A stretch of 52,335 nucleotides of DNA from Ilumatobacteraceae bacterium (GTDB lineage Bacteria > Actinomycetota > Acidimicrobiia > Acidimicrobiales > Ilumatobacteraceae): NCBI GenBank assembly GCA_022843125.1, contig JALHOG010000032.1, forward strand, positions 1 to 52,335. Reading direction: 5' to 3'. Of the stretch, positions 1-6,965 are shown one piece after another. The number at the start of each line of letters is the position of its first letter. Within the stretch, counting starts at the first letter, position 1. The position numbers and the translations under genes were made by a program. A model generated the notes under the pieces. That model did no database searches, was not told where the DNA came from, and saw only the letters and a program-made list of their open reading frames with translations.

Positions 1-1080
1 CTCACGGAACACGTCGGCAGCCCGACCCACCCCGGCCAGCGCGACCGGCTCACCGGCGTCGTTGCCCGCGGCCACCGACGGCTCGAGCGGCACCTGGCCG
101 AGCAGCGGCGCGTCGATCTCGGCCGCCAGCGCCGCGCCACCACCCGAGCCGAACAGCGCGTACGACTCGCCGTGGTCGCACACGAACGCGCTCATGTTCT
201 CGATCACCCCGACCACCGGCAGGAAGGATCGCTTCGCCATGTCGGCCGCCCGTTGCGCCACCTTCTGCGCAGCGATCGCAGGGGTGGTGACGATCACCAT
301 CGAGGTGCGCGGGAGCATGCGCGCCAGCCCCATCTGCACGTCGCCGGTGCCGGGCGGCATGTCGATCAACAGGTAGTCGAGTTCGCCCCAGGCCACATCG
401 GCCAGGAACTGCTCGACCGCCTTGGTGAGCATCAGGCCGCGCCACATCAGCGCGGTCGACTCCTCCACCAGGAACCCGGTCGAGACCACCTTGAGCACGC
501 CGTCGCCGACCGTCTTGGTGTTGGGGATGATCTTCGGCTTGTCGGAGCCGTCGACCCGCTGGGCTTCCATGCGGTCGGACATGCCGAGCAGCCGCGGCAC
601 CGAGAAGCCCCAGATATCGGCGTCGAGTACGCCCACGGTGTGCCCGAGCGCCGCGAGCGCTGTGGCGAGGTTGACGGTGACCGAACTCTTGCCGACGCCG
701 CCCTTGCCACTCCCGATGGCCAGCACCTGGCACGTGGCCGGGATCTCCGTGTTGGGGGCGTTCTCCCGGGCGTGCCAGCGGGCCTTGCTCATCACCGCCG
801 AGCGCTCTTCGGCGTTCATCTCGCCCCAGTCGATCCGGACGTCGGTGACGCCGGGGTGCAGTCCGACGCGCTGCTGGACCTCGCGCTTGATGTCGGCGCG
901 CAGGGGGCAACCACCGATGGTGAGCTTGATCCCGACCGTGACCACGCCGTCGGGTGCAACGTTCACGCCGGGCACCATGCCGAGTGACACGATGTCGGCG
1001 CCCAGCTCCGGATCGATCACGGTTCGCAGGACGCTCTCGACCTCGTCTGCCGTGGGTGGCGCGGGGCGCTGAGTGCTCAT
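1..1080 (-). CDS. mrp: Mrp/ApbC-family Fe-S cluster carrier ATPase (3' end outside window)
   Basis: P-loop NTPase that binds and transfers Fe-S clusters to apoproteins in the cytoplasm. The reading frame is open from the ATG at 1080 to the window edge (360 codons), so the C-terminus is missing. An N-terminal MIP18/DUF59 domain (about residues 1-90, with the GGCPLR segment) is followed by the ATPase domain with the deviant Walker A GSGKGGVGKSS near residue 125 and an IDMPPGTGD switch motif, which together identify Mrp. It diverges from a SufR-like regulator and lies near erpA, so the three form an Fe-S homeostasis module. A TAAAAT box ends 7 nt before the ATG, pointing to a leaderless mRNA. 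Identification is firm; the client proteins are unknown. Confidence 0.95.
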   Translation of the reverse strand, partial: MSTQRPAPPTADEVESVLRTVIDPELGADIVSLGMVPGVNVAPDGVVTVGIKLTIGGCPLRADIKREVQQRVGLHPGVTDVRIDWGEMNAEERSAVMSKARWHARENAPNTEIPATCQVLAIGSGKGGVGKSSVTVNLATALAALGHTVGVLDADIWGFSVPRLLGMSDRMEAQRVDGSDKPKIIPNTKTVGDGVLKVVSTGFLVEESTALMWRGLMLTKAVEQFLADVAWGELDYLLIDMPPGTGDVQMGLARMLPRTSMVIVTTPAIAAQKVAQRAADMAKRSFLPVVGVIENMSAFVCDHGESYALFGSGGGAALAAEIDAPLLGQVPLEPSVAAGNDAGEPVALAGVGRAADVFRE

Positions 1081-1087
1081 GACGAGT

Positions 1088-1093
1088 ATTTTA
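1088..1093 (-). promoter_or_regulatory. -10 box of mrp (leaderless)
   Basis: TAAAAT on the minus strand, 7 nt before the mrp ATG at 1080; transcription would start at or next to the start codon. Confidence 0.55.
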
Positions 1094-1094
1094 C

Positions 1095-1106
1095 CGGCCG
1101 TGGCCG
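1095..1106. promoter_or_regulatory. Candidate operator between mrp and sufR-like gene
   Basis: Perfect inverted repeat CGGCC-GT-GGCCG placed exactly between the two divergent -10 boxes (1088-1093 minus, 1109-1114 plus). The position suits a shared autoregulatory operator for the adjacent Fe-S regulator. The site is inferred from position and symmetry only; GC-rich DNA produces such short repeats by chance. Confidence 0.35.
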
Positions 1107-1108
1107 TG

Positions 1109-1114
1109 TAATCT
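1109..1114 (+). promoter_or_regulatory. -10 box of sufR-like gene (leaderless)
   Basis: TAATCT ends 7 nt before the ATG at 1122; no Shine-Dalgarno sequence fits in between. Confidence 0.55.
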
Positions 1115-1121
1115 CTCACCC

Positions 1122-1880
1122 ATGGTCGATGAGCCGACGGCACCTCCCCCGCGTGCGGCCGCGCCCGACGACACGCCACCGCTCGACGACACGGCGCGAC
1201 TCGACCTGTTCAAGGCGCTCGGCGACAACACCCGGTACGCGATCTACCTCGAGCTGGCGAGGTCGATCCGCCCGCTCACGACGGCCGAGATCGCCGACAC
1301 GATCGGTCTCCATCCCAACACCGTCCGCCCGCACCTGGAGCGCATGCGCGACGTCGGCCTGGTCGAGGTCGGAGCCGTCGCCCGCGGCGAGATCGGGCGA
1401 CCGCAGCACCGTTACTCGCTCGCCGTCGACGCTCCCTCCCTCGGCCTCGAACCACCGGTGATGCCGGTGCTCGCCCGCATGGTGCTCGCAATGGCCGCAC
1501 GCCTGGGTGCCGGTCCCGACGATGCCCGCGCCGTCGGCGCGGAGGAGGGCGGTCGCCGTTCCGCCCCCTATGCCGCCGCACCGTCGAGCCTGGAGGCGCT
1601 CGTGTCCGACCTCGACCGGCTCGGGTTCGACCCGGTGGTCAGCGACGCCTACGCCACCGATGCTGCGGGCAACCGCATCGTCGACCCCGACACCGCCGTC
1701 GTCGCCTTCGCCAACTGCCCGTTCGGCGACCTTGCCGATCAACACGCCGAGCTGGTGTGCAGCCTCCACCACGGCTTGGTCGCCGGCTTCGTCGCCGGCA
1801 TGGGAGATGCCGAGGTCCGCGAGTTCTGCACCCTCGTCGATCGCACGCCGTGTCAGGTCACGGTCAGCGGTCGAACGTGA
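1122..1880 (+). CDS. SufR-like Fe-S sensing winged-helix transcriptional regulator
   Basis: Predicted cytoplasmic DNA-binding regulator of 252 residues. The N-terminal part (about 25-95) reads as an ArsR/SufR-type winged helix (FKALGDNTRYAIYLEL, then TTAEIADTIGLHPNTVRPHL). The C-terminal part carries four cysteines, C199, C213, C236 and C244, the first in an NCPFGD context. This resembles the Fe-S cluster ligand set of actinobacterial and cyanobacterial SufR, although the exact ligands here are inferred. The neighbours strengthen the call: mrp is divergent and erpA is downstream. It probably represses these genes according to Fe-S supply. The start is the ATG 7 nt after TAATCT. An ordinary ArsR-type metal sensor is the alternative. 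Confidence 0.75.
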   Translation: MVDEPTAPPPRAAAPDDTPPLDDTARLDLFKALGDNTRYAIYLELARSIRPLTTAEIADTIGLHPNTVRPHLERMRDVGLVEVGAVARGEIGRPQHRYSLAVDAPSLGLEPPVMPVLARMVLAMAARLGAGPDDARAVGAEEGGRRSAPYAAAPSSLEALVSDLDRLGFDPVVSDAYATDAAGNRIVDPDTAVVAFANCPFGDLADQHAELVCSLHHGLVAGFVAGMGDAEVREFCTLVDRTPCQVTVSGRT

Positions 1881-1897
1881 TTCAGTCGCCAGCCCGG

Positions 1898-1923
1898 TCG
1901 TGGAGCACGGCGACGCTCCACGA
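1898..1923 (+). terminator. Hairpin after sufR-like gene
   Basis: Perfect 9-bp stem TCGTGGAGC / GCTCCACGA with an 8-nt loop, 17 nt past the stop codon. There is no T-run, so it is a weak intrinsic terminator or an RNA-processing hairpin between the regulator and erpA. Confidence 0.4.
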
Positions 1924-1945
1924 GCCACCGAACCGTCGCCGCCGA

Positions 1946-1951
1946 TAGCAT
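1946..1951 (+). promoter_or_regulatory. Candidate -10 box of erpA
   Basis: TAGCAT, 35 nt before the erpA ATG. A GAGAAAGG Shine-Dalgarno stretch at 1971-1978 sits between, so erpA would have a short leader, unlike its neighbours. Confidence 0.4.
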
Positions 1952-1986
1952 TTCCCATCTCACGCTCATCGAGAAAGGCCTCCACG

Positions 1987-2310
1987 ATGATCACCCTCAC
2001 CGATACCGCCGCCAGCAAGGTCAAGGAACTCCTCGAAGCCGAGGGAGCTGCCGAGCTCGCCCTCCGGGTCGCCGTCCGCCCCGGTGGTTGCAGCGGGTTC
2101 TCGTATGAGATGTTCTTCGACGGCGACATCGCCGCCGATGACGAGCAGTCCGATTATCTCGACGGCGTCAGGGTCGTCGTCGACCCGGCATCGGCCCAGC
2201 TGCTGCAGGGCGCCACCCTCGACTACAAGAACACGCTCAACGAGTCGGGCTTTGCGATCACCAACCCCAACGCCAGCCGCACATGCGGCTGCGGTTCGAG
2301 CTTCTCCTGA
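1987..2310 (+). CDS. erpA: A-type iron-sulfur carrier protein ErpA/IscA
   Basis: A 107-residue A-type carrier (HesB/IscA fold) that receives Fe-S clusters and passes them to target enzymes. The three invariant cysteines are present: C35 in GGCSGF and C100/C102 in the terminal CGCGSSFS. Length and motif spacing match the family. The frame is open far upstream, but the ATG at 1987 is chosen because GAGAAAGG lies 8 nt before it and the protein then begins as family members do (MITLTDTAASKVKELL). Its place behind the SufR-like regulator and near mrp suggests shared control by Fe-S status. Telling ErpA from IscA or SufA by sequence alone is not secure. Confidence 0.93.
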   Translation: MITLTDTAASKVKELLEAEGAAELALRVAVRPGGCSGFSYEMFFDGDIAADDEQSDYLDGVRVVVDPASAQLLQGATLDYKNTLNESGFAITNPNASRTCGCGSSFS

Positions 2311-2371
2311 AGTACGGGGCCACGTGGCAGCCCGCACGGGCGCCGCGTGTCCCTGATCGAACGATCGCGTT

Positions 2372-2404
2372 GCAACCCCTTGACGAGGGGCCCTGTCAGG
2401 TTGC
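2372..2404 (+). terminator. Candidate hairpin downstream of erpA
   Basis: Outer stem GCAACC/GGTTGC and inner stem TGAC/GTCA with a 3-nt bulge and 10-nt loop, between erpA and the next gene. No T-run, so this could equally be a structured leader of the FAS1/OmpA gene at 2439. Confidence 0.3.
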
Positions 2405-2438
2405 GTCGACCATGTGGGCGGTGCGATCGTGAGGCCCC

Positions 2439-4025
2439 ATGCCCGGTCAGCGTCCTCGTCAACAGCGCTACCGCCGCCGGATCCTGATGATCGGGATGCT
2501 CGCTGGGCTCGTGCTGTTCAGCGTCGGCTTCCCGATCTTCAACAACCGGATCGAAGCCGATCTCGAACGCCGGGTGCCGGCTGAACTCGCCGAAGCGGGC
2601 TTCACCGGGATCACAGCGAGCTTCAGTGGGCAGGACGGCACGCTGCGCTGCGCCCAACCCCTCTCCGACCCGGAGGCCGCAACCGAGGCCGCGTTCGACG
2701 TGTGGGGCGTTCGCACGATCACCCTCGACCGGCTCTGCCGGGTGAACCGTGCTCCCACGATCAGCAACGGCGACGGCGACACGGGGACCGCTGCCGATGG
2801 CTCCACAACCGAGCCCGATGGCACCCCGCAGACCACCCAGATCGCCGGCCAGGCCTCGGCCACCATTGCCGAGGCGGTGCTCAGCGAGCCCGACCTCGCG
2901 TTCCTCGCCTCACTGCTCGGCGATGCCGGCTCGATGGACGCGCTCGATGATCCGGACGCAGCGCCGGTGACGCTGTTCGCACCCACCGACGACGCCTTCG
3001 ACGCGCTCCCGCCCGATGTCACCGCCGAGCTCCGGTCCGATCCGGATCTGCTGGCGCGTGTGCTGGGGCATCATGTCGTCGCGGGCCTGCTTCGGTCGAC
3101 CGATCTGGCGACCGGCCCGCTCACGATGATGGACGGCACGTCGGCGCAGGTCGAGGTCGGGGCGACCCGGGTGGCCATCGATGGTGCGACCGTGATCGCG
3201 GCCGACGTGGTCACGGGCAACGGCATCGTCCACGTGATCGATTCGGTCCTGCTGCCCGCCGACGTCGCAATCGGGGCCGACGATCCGGTGGCCGCCCCGG
3301 TCACGGCGACCTTGGAGGGCGGGCGCTTCACCCTCACCGGCGTCGTGGCGAGCGAAGTCGAGCGCGTCACGCTCATCGACACGGCGACGATCGCAGCCGG
3401 CGACGGCGCCGTCGTCGATCAGTTGACCGTCGATCCCGACACCGGCCTCTCCGCCGACCTGACCGCCGACCTCGCCGTCCTCATGTCGCCGATGCCGGGC
3501 AGCCTGGTCAGCGGTGCCGCCGGGTTCGACGGCACCGCCCTCTACCTCGGCGGCGTCGCCATCTCCGACGAGTCGGGCACGGCGATCACCGCGATCGCCG
3601 ACGCCGTGGGTGTCGAGGCGAATATCGAGGCCCGCCCCGACGCCACCGCCAGCGACGCCGCCGACCTCGAGCTGCAGCTCAACGCGTTCGTCGCCGACAA
3701 TCCGATCCGCTTCGAGCCGAACTCGGCGGTGCTCACCGCCGAGGGCGTGGCCGTGCTCGATCAGCTCGCGACCCTCGCGCTCCAGTTCACCGGGGTGGCG
3801 ATCACCGTCGAAGGGCACACCGATACCGACGGCGAAGCGGCCGGGAACCTCACGTTGAGCCAGCTGCGCGCCGACGCAGTCCGGACAGCGCTCGTCGAGC
3901 GGGGTCTCGACGCAGCTGCGATCACCGCCGAGGGATTCGGCGAGCAGCAGCCGGTGGTGATCGCCGGTGTCGAGGACAAACTCGCGAGCCGGCGGGTCGA
4001 GTTCCGGATCCAGACGGCGTCGTGA
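2439..4025 (+). CDS. Membrane-anchored BON / fasciclin (FAS1) / OmpA-domain protein
   Basis: A 528-residue envelope protein. A basic N-terminus and one membrane helix (about 14-34) anchor it, with the rest outside. A BON-like segment follows (about 36-100), then a low-complexity Thr/Asp linker, a FAS1 domain (about 138-275, with VTLFAPTDDAFDALP and GIVHVIDSVLLP), a second BON-like region (about 285-405) and a C-terminal OmpA domain (about 410-528, with VEGHTDTDG and ASRRVEFRI) that should bind peptidoglycan. The helix-BON-OmpA plan recalls M. tuberculosis OmpATb/ArfA, but the inserted FAS1 adhesion domain is unusual. The next gene is a small membrane protein in the same direction. No sharp promoter was seen. 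Domain calls are firm; the role is inferred. Confidence 0.85.
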   Translation: MPGQRPRQQRYRRRILMIGMLAGLVLFSVGFPIFNNRIEADLERRVPAELAEAGFTGITASFSGQDGTLRCAQPLSDPEAATEAAFDVWGVRTITLDRLCRVNRAPTISNGDGDTGTAADGSTTEPDGTPQTTQIAGQASATIAEAVLSEPDLAFLASLLGDAGSMDALDDPDAAPVTLFAPTDDAFDALPPDVTAELRSDPDLLARVLGHHVVAGLLRSTDLATGPLTMMDGTSAQVEVGATRVAIDGATVIAADVVTGNGIVHVIDSVLLPADVAIGADDPVAAPVTATLEGGRFTLTGVVASEVERVTLIDTATIAAGDGAVVDQLTVDPDTGLSADLTADLAVLMSPMPGSLVSGAAGFDGTALYLGGVAISDESGTAITAIADAVGVEANIEARPDATASDAADLELQLNAFVADNPIRFEPNSAVLTAEGVAVLDQLATLALQFTGVAITVEGHTDTDGEAAGNLTLSQLRADAVRTALVERGLDAAAITAEGFGEQQPVVIAGVEDKLASRRVEFRIQTAS

Positions 4026-4082
4026 CCGTGGCAGAGGTGGCATCATCGTTGATTGCCGGGCGCAGGAGTCGGAGGAGCTGAG

Positions 4083-4742
4083 ATGCCGTACACGTTGATG
4101 AAGGGATTGGCCTGGATCCTGCTCGCCCTGCTCCTCGGCATCGTGATCGGCTGGCTGCTGCGGAGTGTGGTTGCGAAGCGTCAGGTGGCGCGGGCGCGGA
4201 ATCATCACGTCGACACCGTCGAGATGGAACGGCTGCGTGGTCGCGTCGCCAACCTCGAGCCGGTCGTCATCGAGCGTGACCAGCTCCGCGCCGAACTCGC
4301 GGATGCCGTGCGCGTCCGCAGCACGGGGGAGCCCGAGATCGCTGCGCCCCCGCCGCGCTTCCTCAGCGACGCAGCCGACGTCTCGGTCGCACAGACCACC
4401 GGTGAGGTGAGGGCCGTGCTCGCCGCGCCCGATGTCGCCGCGGCCGTCGCCGTGCTCGGACGTCCCGTCATCCTCGACGACCTCAAGGTGATCGAGGGCG
4501 TCGGACCGAAGATCGAGGAGCTGTGCCATGGCATCGGCATCCGCACCTGGCACGACCTCAGCGTCACCGAGGTCTCGCTGCTGAGAACGATGCTGTCCGA
4601 TGCAGGGGCGCGCTTCCGCACCCACGACCCGTCGACCTGGCCCGAGCAGGCGAGCCTGTTGGCCGCGGGGCGCTGGGCCGAGTTCAAGGCGCTGATCGAC
4701 TCGCTCGACGGCGGTCGCACGGCCACCGCACCAGCCGAATGA
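4083..4742 (+). CDS. Membrane-anchored helix-hairpin-helix protein (flap-endonuclease-like domain)
   Basis: A 219-residue protein with an N-terminal membrane helix (about 8-27), a charged, partly coiled-coil segment (about 35-75) and a C-terminal helix-hairpin-helix domain. The C-terminal motif DDLKVIEGVGPKIEELCHGIGI followed by RTHDPSTWPEQASLLAAGRW is typical of small proteins often annotated as L21-like or FEN1-like 5' nuclease domains; activity has not been shown for most. The ATG at 4083 is preferred over an in-frame start at 4053 because GGAGGAG lies 6 nt upstream. It overlaps the next gene by ATGA, so the two are probably translationally coupled. It follows the FAS1/OmpA gene by 57 nt. 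Confidence 0.75.
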   Translation: MPYTLMKGLAWILLALLLGIVIGWLLRSVVAKRQVARARNHHVDTVEMERLRGRVANLEPVVIERDQLRAELADAVRVRSTGEPEIAAPPPRFLSDAADVSVAQTTGEVRAVLAAPDVAAAVAVLGRPVILDDLKVIEGVGPKIEELCHGIGIRTWHDLSVTEVSLLRTMLSDAGARFRTHDPSTWPEQASLLAAGRWAEFKALIDSLDGGRTATAPAE

Positions 4743-6313
4743 CGGCCGCTCCCGGCGCCGCCGGCGCTCCTGCGGTCGCGTTCGAGCTGGACGGTCGGCC
4801 CGTCTCGGTGCCGCCGGGCGGGACGCTGCTCGACGCACTGCGCGAGTCACTCGGCGTGCGATCCGTCAAGGACGGGTGCAGTCCGCAGGGGCAGTGCGGC
4901 TGCTGCACCGTCTGGGTCGACGGCCAGCCCCGCGTGTCGTGTGTGACCCCGGTCGCCCGCGTGGCCGGCCGGTCGGTGACGACTGTCGACGGACTGCCCG
5001 ATGCCGGGGTGTGGGCCGCTGCGTTCGCCGACTGCGGTGGCAGCCAGTGCGGTTTCTGCACGCCCGGGATCATCATGCGTTGCGCCGCGCTCGCGCCCGA
5101 CCGGCTCGACGCCGACGGTGTTCGCCAGGCGATGCTCGCCCACCTGTGCCGGTGCACCGGTTGGCAGCCGGTCGTCGAGTCGGTCGCCGCGGTCGCCGTC
5201 GGCACCGCTCCCGACCGATCAGATCGACCCGATCCCGCTGCGAGCGAGCGGCGTGCAGCGCTCGAGGGAGGGGTCGCCCAGTCGGTCGGATCGCACGTGG
5301 CGCTCGGGGCGGGAGGTTTCGCCGACGACACGGCTCCCGCCGACGCCCTGGTGGCGCTGCGGTCCGGCGATGGCGAGTGGGTGGTGGGTGAGACGCTCGC
5401 CGAGGCGCGCGTGCTCAGCGGCAAGGTGCAGGGTCGCCGCACCACCGCGCCGCTGCGCTGGCCGATCGAGGTGCCGGCCGGCGACTGGGTGCGGACCCTG
5501 CGCACCACGTGGGTCGAGCCCGCCTACCTCGAACCCGACGCGTCGTGGTGCGTTCCCGGTGGCGAGCCGATGAGCTCGCACGGCAACGGCGGGGCGTTCG
5601 GCGGCAAGCAGAGCGGTGAGCTGGGCGCGGTCGCGCGCCGACTGGCCGATGCGCACGGCCGAGCCGTGCGCGTGATCGCCACACGGGAGGACGTGGTGCG
5701 CTTCGGCCCGAAGCGGCCACCGCTCGCCGCCGGCGTGCGTGCCGACGGCACCGGCGTCGTGCACGTCGTGCGCACCGATGGGATCGCCGACGCGATTCGT
5801 TCGGTCGCCCCCGGTTTCGAGGTCGTCGAGGTCGACGTAGCGGGCCTGCCCACCTCGGTGGCGCTGCGCGGTGCCGGGTGGGTCGAGGCGGCGGTGCTGC
5901 TCGCGTCGCTCCAGCCGTTCGGGCCCGCCGACCCGTGGTACGAGGTGCGCGGTCCGGGAGGTGGTGTCGGTGCGGCCATGATCGACGACGACGGCGCGAT
6001 CCACGTGCGGGTGTCGGCGGGCGACCCGCTCGACGCGGTGGTGCTGCGCAGCTACTGCATCGGCGCCGCCCACATGGCGCTCGGGTGGGTGACCTCGGAG
6101 GGGTTGTCGGTCGACGAGCTCGGTGAGCCGCACGACCTCACGATCCGCTCGTTCGGCGTGCTGCGCGCCGTCGACACGCCGCGGATCGACGTCGAGATCG
6201 TGCCGTCCGACGGTGAGCCGGTCAACGGCAGCGACGCCGTGTTCGCGGCGGTCGCCACTGCCGCCTGGGCGCGGTCGGGTTGGGCCGAGGCGTGGCCGGT
6301 CTCCGCCCGTTAG
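4739..6313 (+). CDS. Shortened xanthine-dehydrogenase-like protein: two [2Fe-2S] domains plus remnant molybdopterin domain
   Basis: A 524-residue protein. The N-terminal 150 residues are an intact double [2Fe-2S] unit: C47, C53, C55/C56 and C68 in the CSPQGQCGCCTV context, then CGGSQCGFCTPG and CRCTG. The remainder aligns in patches with a xanthine dehydrogenase molybdenum domain (WVEPAYLEPD, GNGGAFGGKQ, VALRGAGW, SEGLSVDELGEP), but about 350 residues are missing compared with the full-length relative at 34047-36677. The C-terminal KGVGE motif bearing the catalytic glutamate is replaced by NGSDAVF. The frame is clean, so this is not a decayed pseudogene. It is coupled by ATGA to the preceding gene and followed by ridA. 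It may be an electron-transfer or non-catalytic paralogue; function unknown. Confidence 0.8.
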   Translation: MTAAPGAAGAPAVAFELDGRPVSVPPGGTLLDALRESLGVRSVKDGCSPQGQCGCCTVWVDGQPRVSCVTPVARVAGRSVTTVDGLPDAGVWAAAFADCGGSQCGFCTPGIIMRCAALAPDRLDADGVRQAMLAHLCRCTGWQPVVESVAAVAVGTAPDRSDRPDPAASERRAALEGGVAQSVGSHVALGAGGFADDTAPADALVALRSGDGEWVVGETLAEARVLSGKVQGRRTTAPLRWPIEVPAGDWVRTLRTTWVEPAYLEPDASWCVPGGEPMSSHGNGGAFGGKQSGELGAVARRLADAHGRAVRVIATREDVVRFGPKRPPLAAGVRADGTGVVHVVRTDGIADAIRSVAPGFEVVEVDVAGLPTSVALRGAGWVEAAVLLASLQPFGPADPWYEVRGPGGGVGAAMIDDDGAIHVRVSAGDPLDAVVLRSYCIGAAHMALGWVTSEGLSVDELGEPHDLTIRSFGVLRAVDTPRIDVEIVPSDGEPVNGSDAVFAAVATAAWARSGWAEAWPVSAR

Positions 6314-6316
6314 CGT
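6311..6316 (+). promoter_or_regulatory. -10 box of ridA, overlapping upstream stop codon
   Basis: TAGCGT, 7 nt before the ridA ATG at 6324. Its first three bases are the TAG stop codon of the preceding gene. Confidence 0.55.
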
Positions 6317-6323
6317 CGGGCGC

Positions 6324-6674
6324 ATGAGCAAGCCATTGGGTCCGTACACGCCTGCCGTCCGCGCCGGTGACTTCATCTTCGTCTCGGGCCAGCTCGGCCT
6401 GCGCGACGGCGCCCTGGTCGACGGCGGTGTCGCCGGTCAGACCGCACAGGCGGTCGTCAACCTCTCCGAGCGCCTCGCCGAGATGGGTGCCGCCCTCACC
6501 GACGTCGTGAAGACCACGTGCTTCCTCGTCGACATGGACACGTTCGCGACGTTCAACGAGGCGTACATCGCCGGGTTCGGCTCACACCGTCCCGCTCGTT
6601 CGACGATCGCCGTGCGCGAGCTCCCGGCAGGCGGTCAGGTCGAGATCGAAGCCGTCGTCTACAAGCCCGTCTGA
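6324..6674 (+). CDS. ridA: RidA family reactive enamine/imine deaminase
   Basis: A 116-residue YjgF/YER057c/UK114-fold protein that hydrolyses reactive enamine/imine intermediates of amino-acid metabolism in the cytoplasm. Family features visible are GDFIFVSGQLG near the N-terminus, VVKTTCFLVDMDTFATFNEAY in the middle and RSTIAVRELPAGGQVEIEAV with the conserved arginine. Length fits the trimeric family. The start is the ATG 7 nt after TAGCGT, giving a leaderless message. It follows the shortened dehydrogenase gene by only 10 nt yet appears to have its own promoter. Substrate specificity cannot be read from sequence. Confidence 0.92.
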   Translation: MSKPLGPYTPAVRAGDFIFVSGQLGLRDGALVDGGVAGQTAQAVVNLSERLAEMGAALTDVVKTTCFLVDMDTFATFNEAYIAGFGSHRPARSTIAVRELPAGGQVEIEAVVYKPV

Positions 6675-6683
6675 TCGAAGCGC

Positions 6684-6689
6684 TAACCT
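6684..6689 (+). promoter_or_regulatory. -10 box of the 51-aa membrane protein gene
   Basis: TAACCT ends 6 nt before the ATG at 6696. Confidence 0.5.
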
Positions 6690-6695
6690 CGCCCC

Positions 6696-6851
6696 ATGGC
6701 CGGAGCCATCGCGATCGTCGTCGTCCTGCTGATCTTCCCGTCGTTGGTCTTCATCGGCGGTGGGTTCGCGTCGGCGATCATCGGCTACTTCCTGCAGCGT
6801 GACGGCGAGATCCGCCACGAAGGCAGCGAGCTGCTGAACCTCGACGACTGA
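6696..6851 (+). CDS. Small single-pass membrane protein (51 aa), unknown function
   Basis: A short open frame of 51 residues. Residues 4-33 form one or two hydrophobic membrane segments broken by a GGG turn, followed by a charged tail (QRDGEIRHEG) and an acidic end (LNLDD). The coding case rests on a TAACCT box 6 nt upstream of the ATG, matching the leaderless promoters of neighbouring genes, on a protein-like hydropathy pattern, and on the fit between ridA and the next gene. I do not recognise a family. Confidence 0.6.
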   Translation: MAGAIAIVVVLLIFPSLVFIGGGFASAIIGYFLQRDGEIRHEGSELLNLDD

Positions 6852-6930
6852 CCGCCCGCCGTCGCGCCACGCCCATCGGAACAAGCGATCGGTGCCGCGC
6901 GTCGATCGGAAACGACCATGACCAGCCGCA

Positions 6931-6959
6931 TTGCCGTGCGGGTCGAACAGGTGTACGAT
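6931..6959 (+). promoter_or_regulatory. Promoter of HNH/DUF222 gene
   Basis: TTGCCG, a 17-nt spacer, then TACGAT, ending 6 nt before the ATG at 6966. This is one of the clearest -35/-10 pairs in the window and it decides the start of the gene. Confidence 0.65.
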
Positions 6960-6965
6960 ACTGGT

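Noticed and set aside
2910..4850. Minus-strand open frame of 646 aa opposite the FAS1/OmpA gene
   Set aside because: Arg-rich shadow; the plus-strand protein has recognisable FAS1 and OmpA domains.
4739..6313. Shortened hydroxylase as a frameshifted pseudogene
   Set aside because: The frame is continuous, both Fe-S motifs are intact, and the missing parts are clean deletions; no second frame carries the absent domains.
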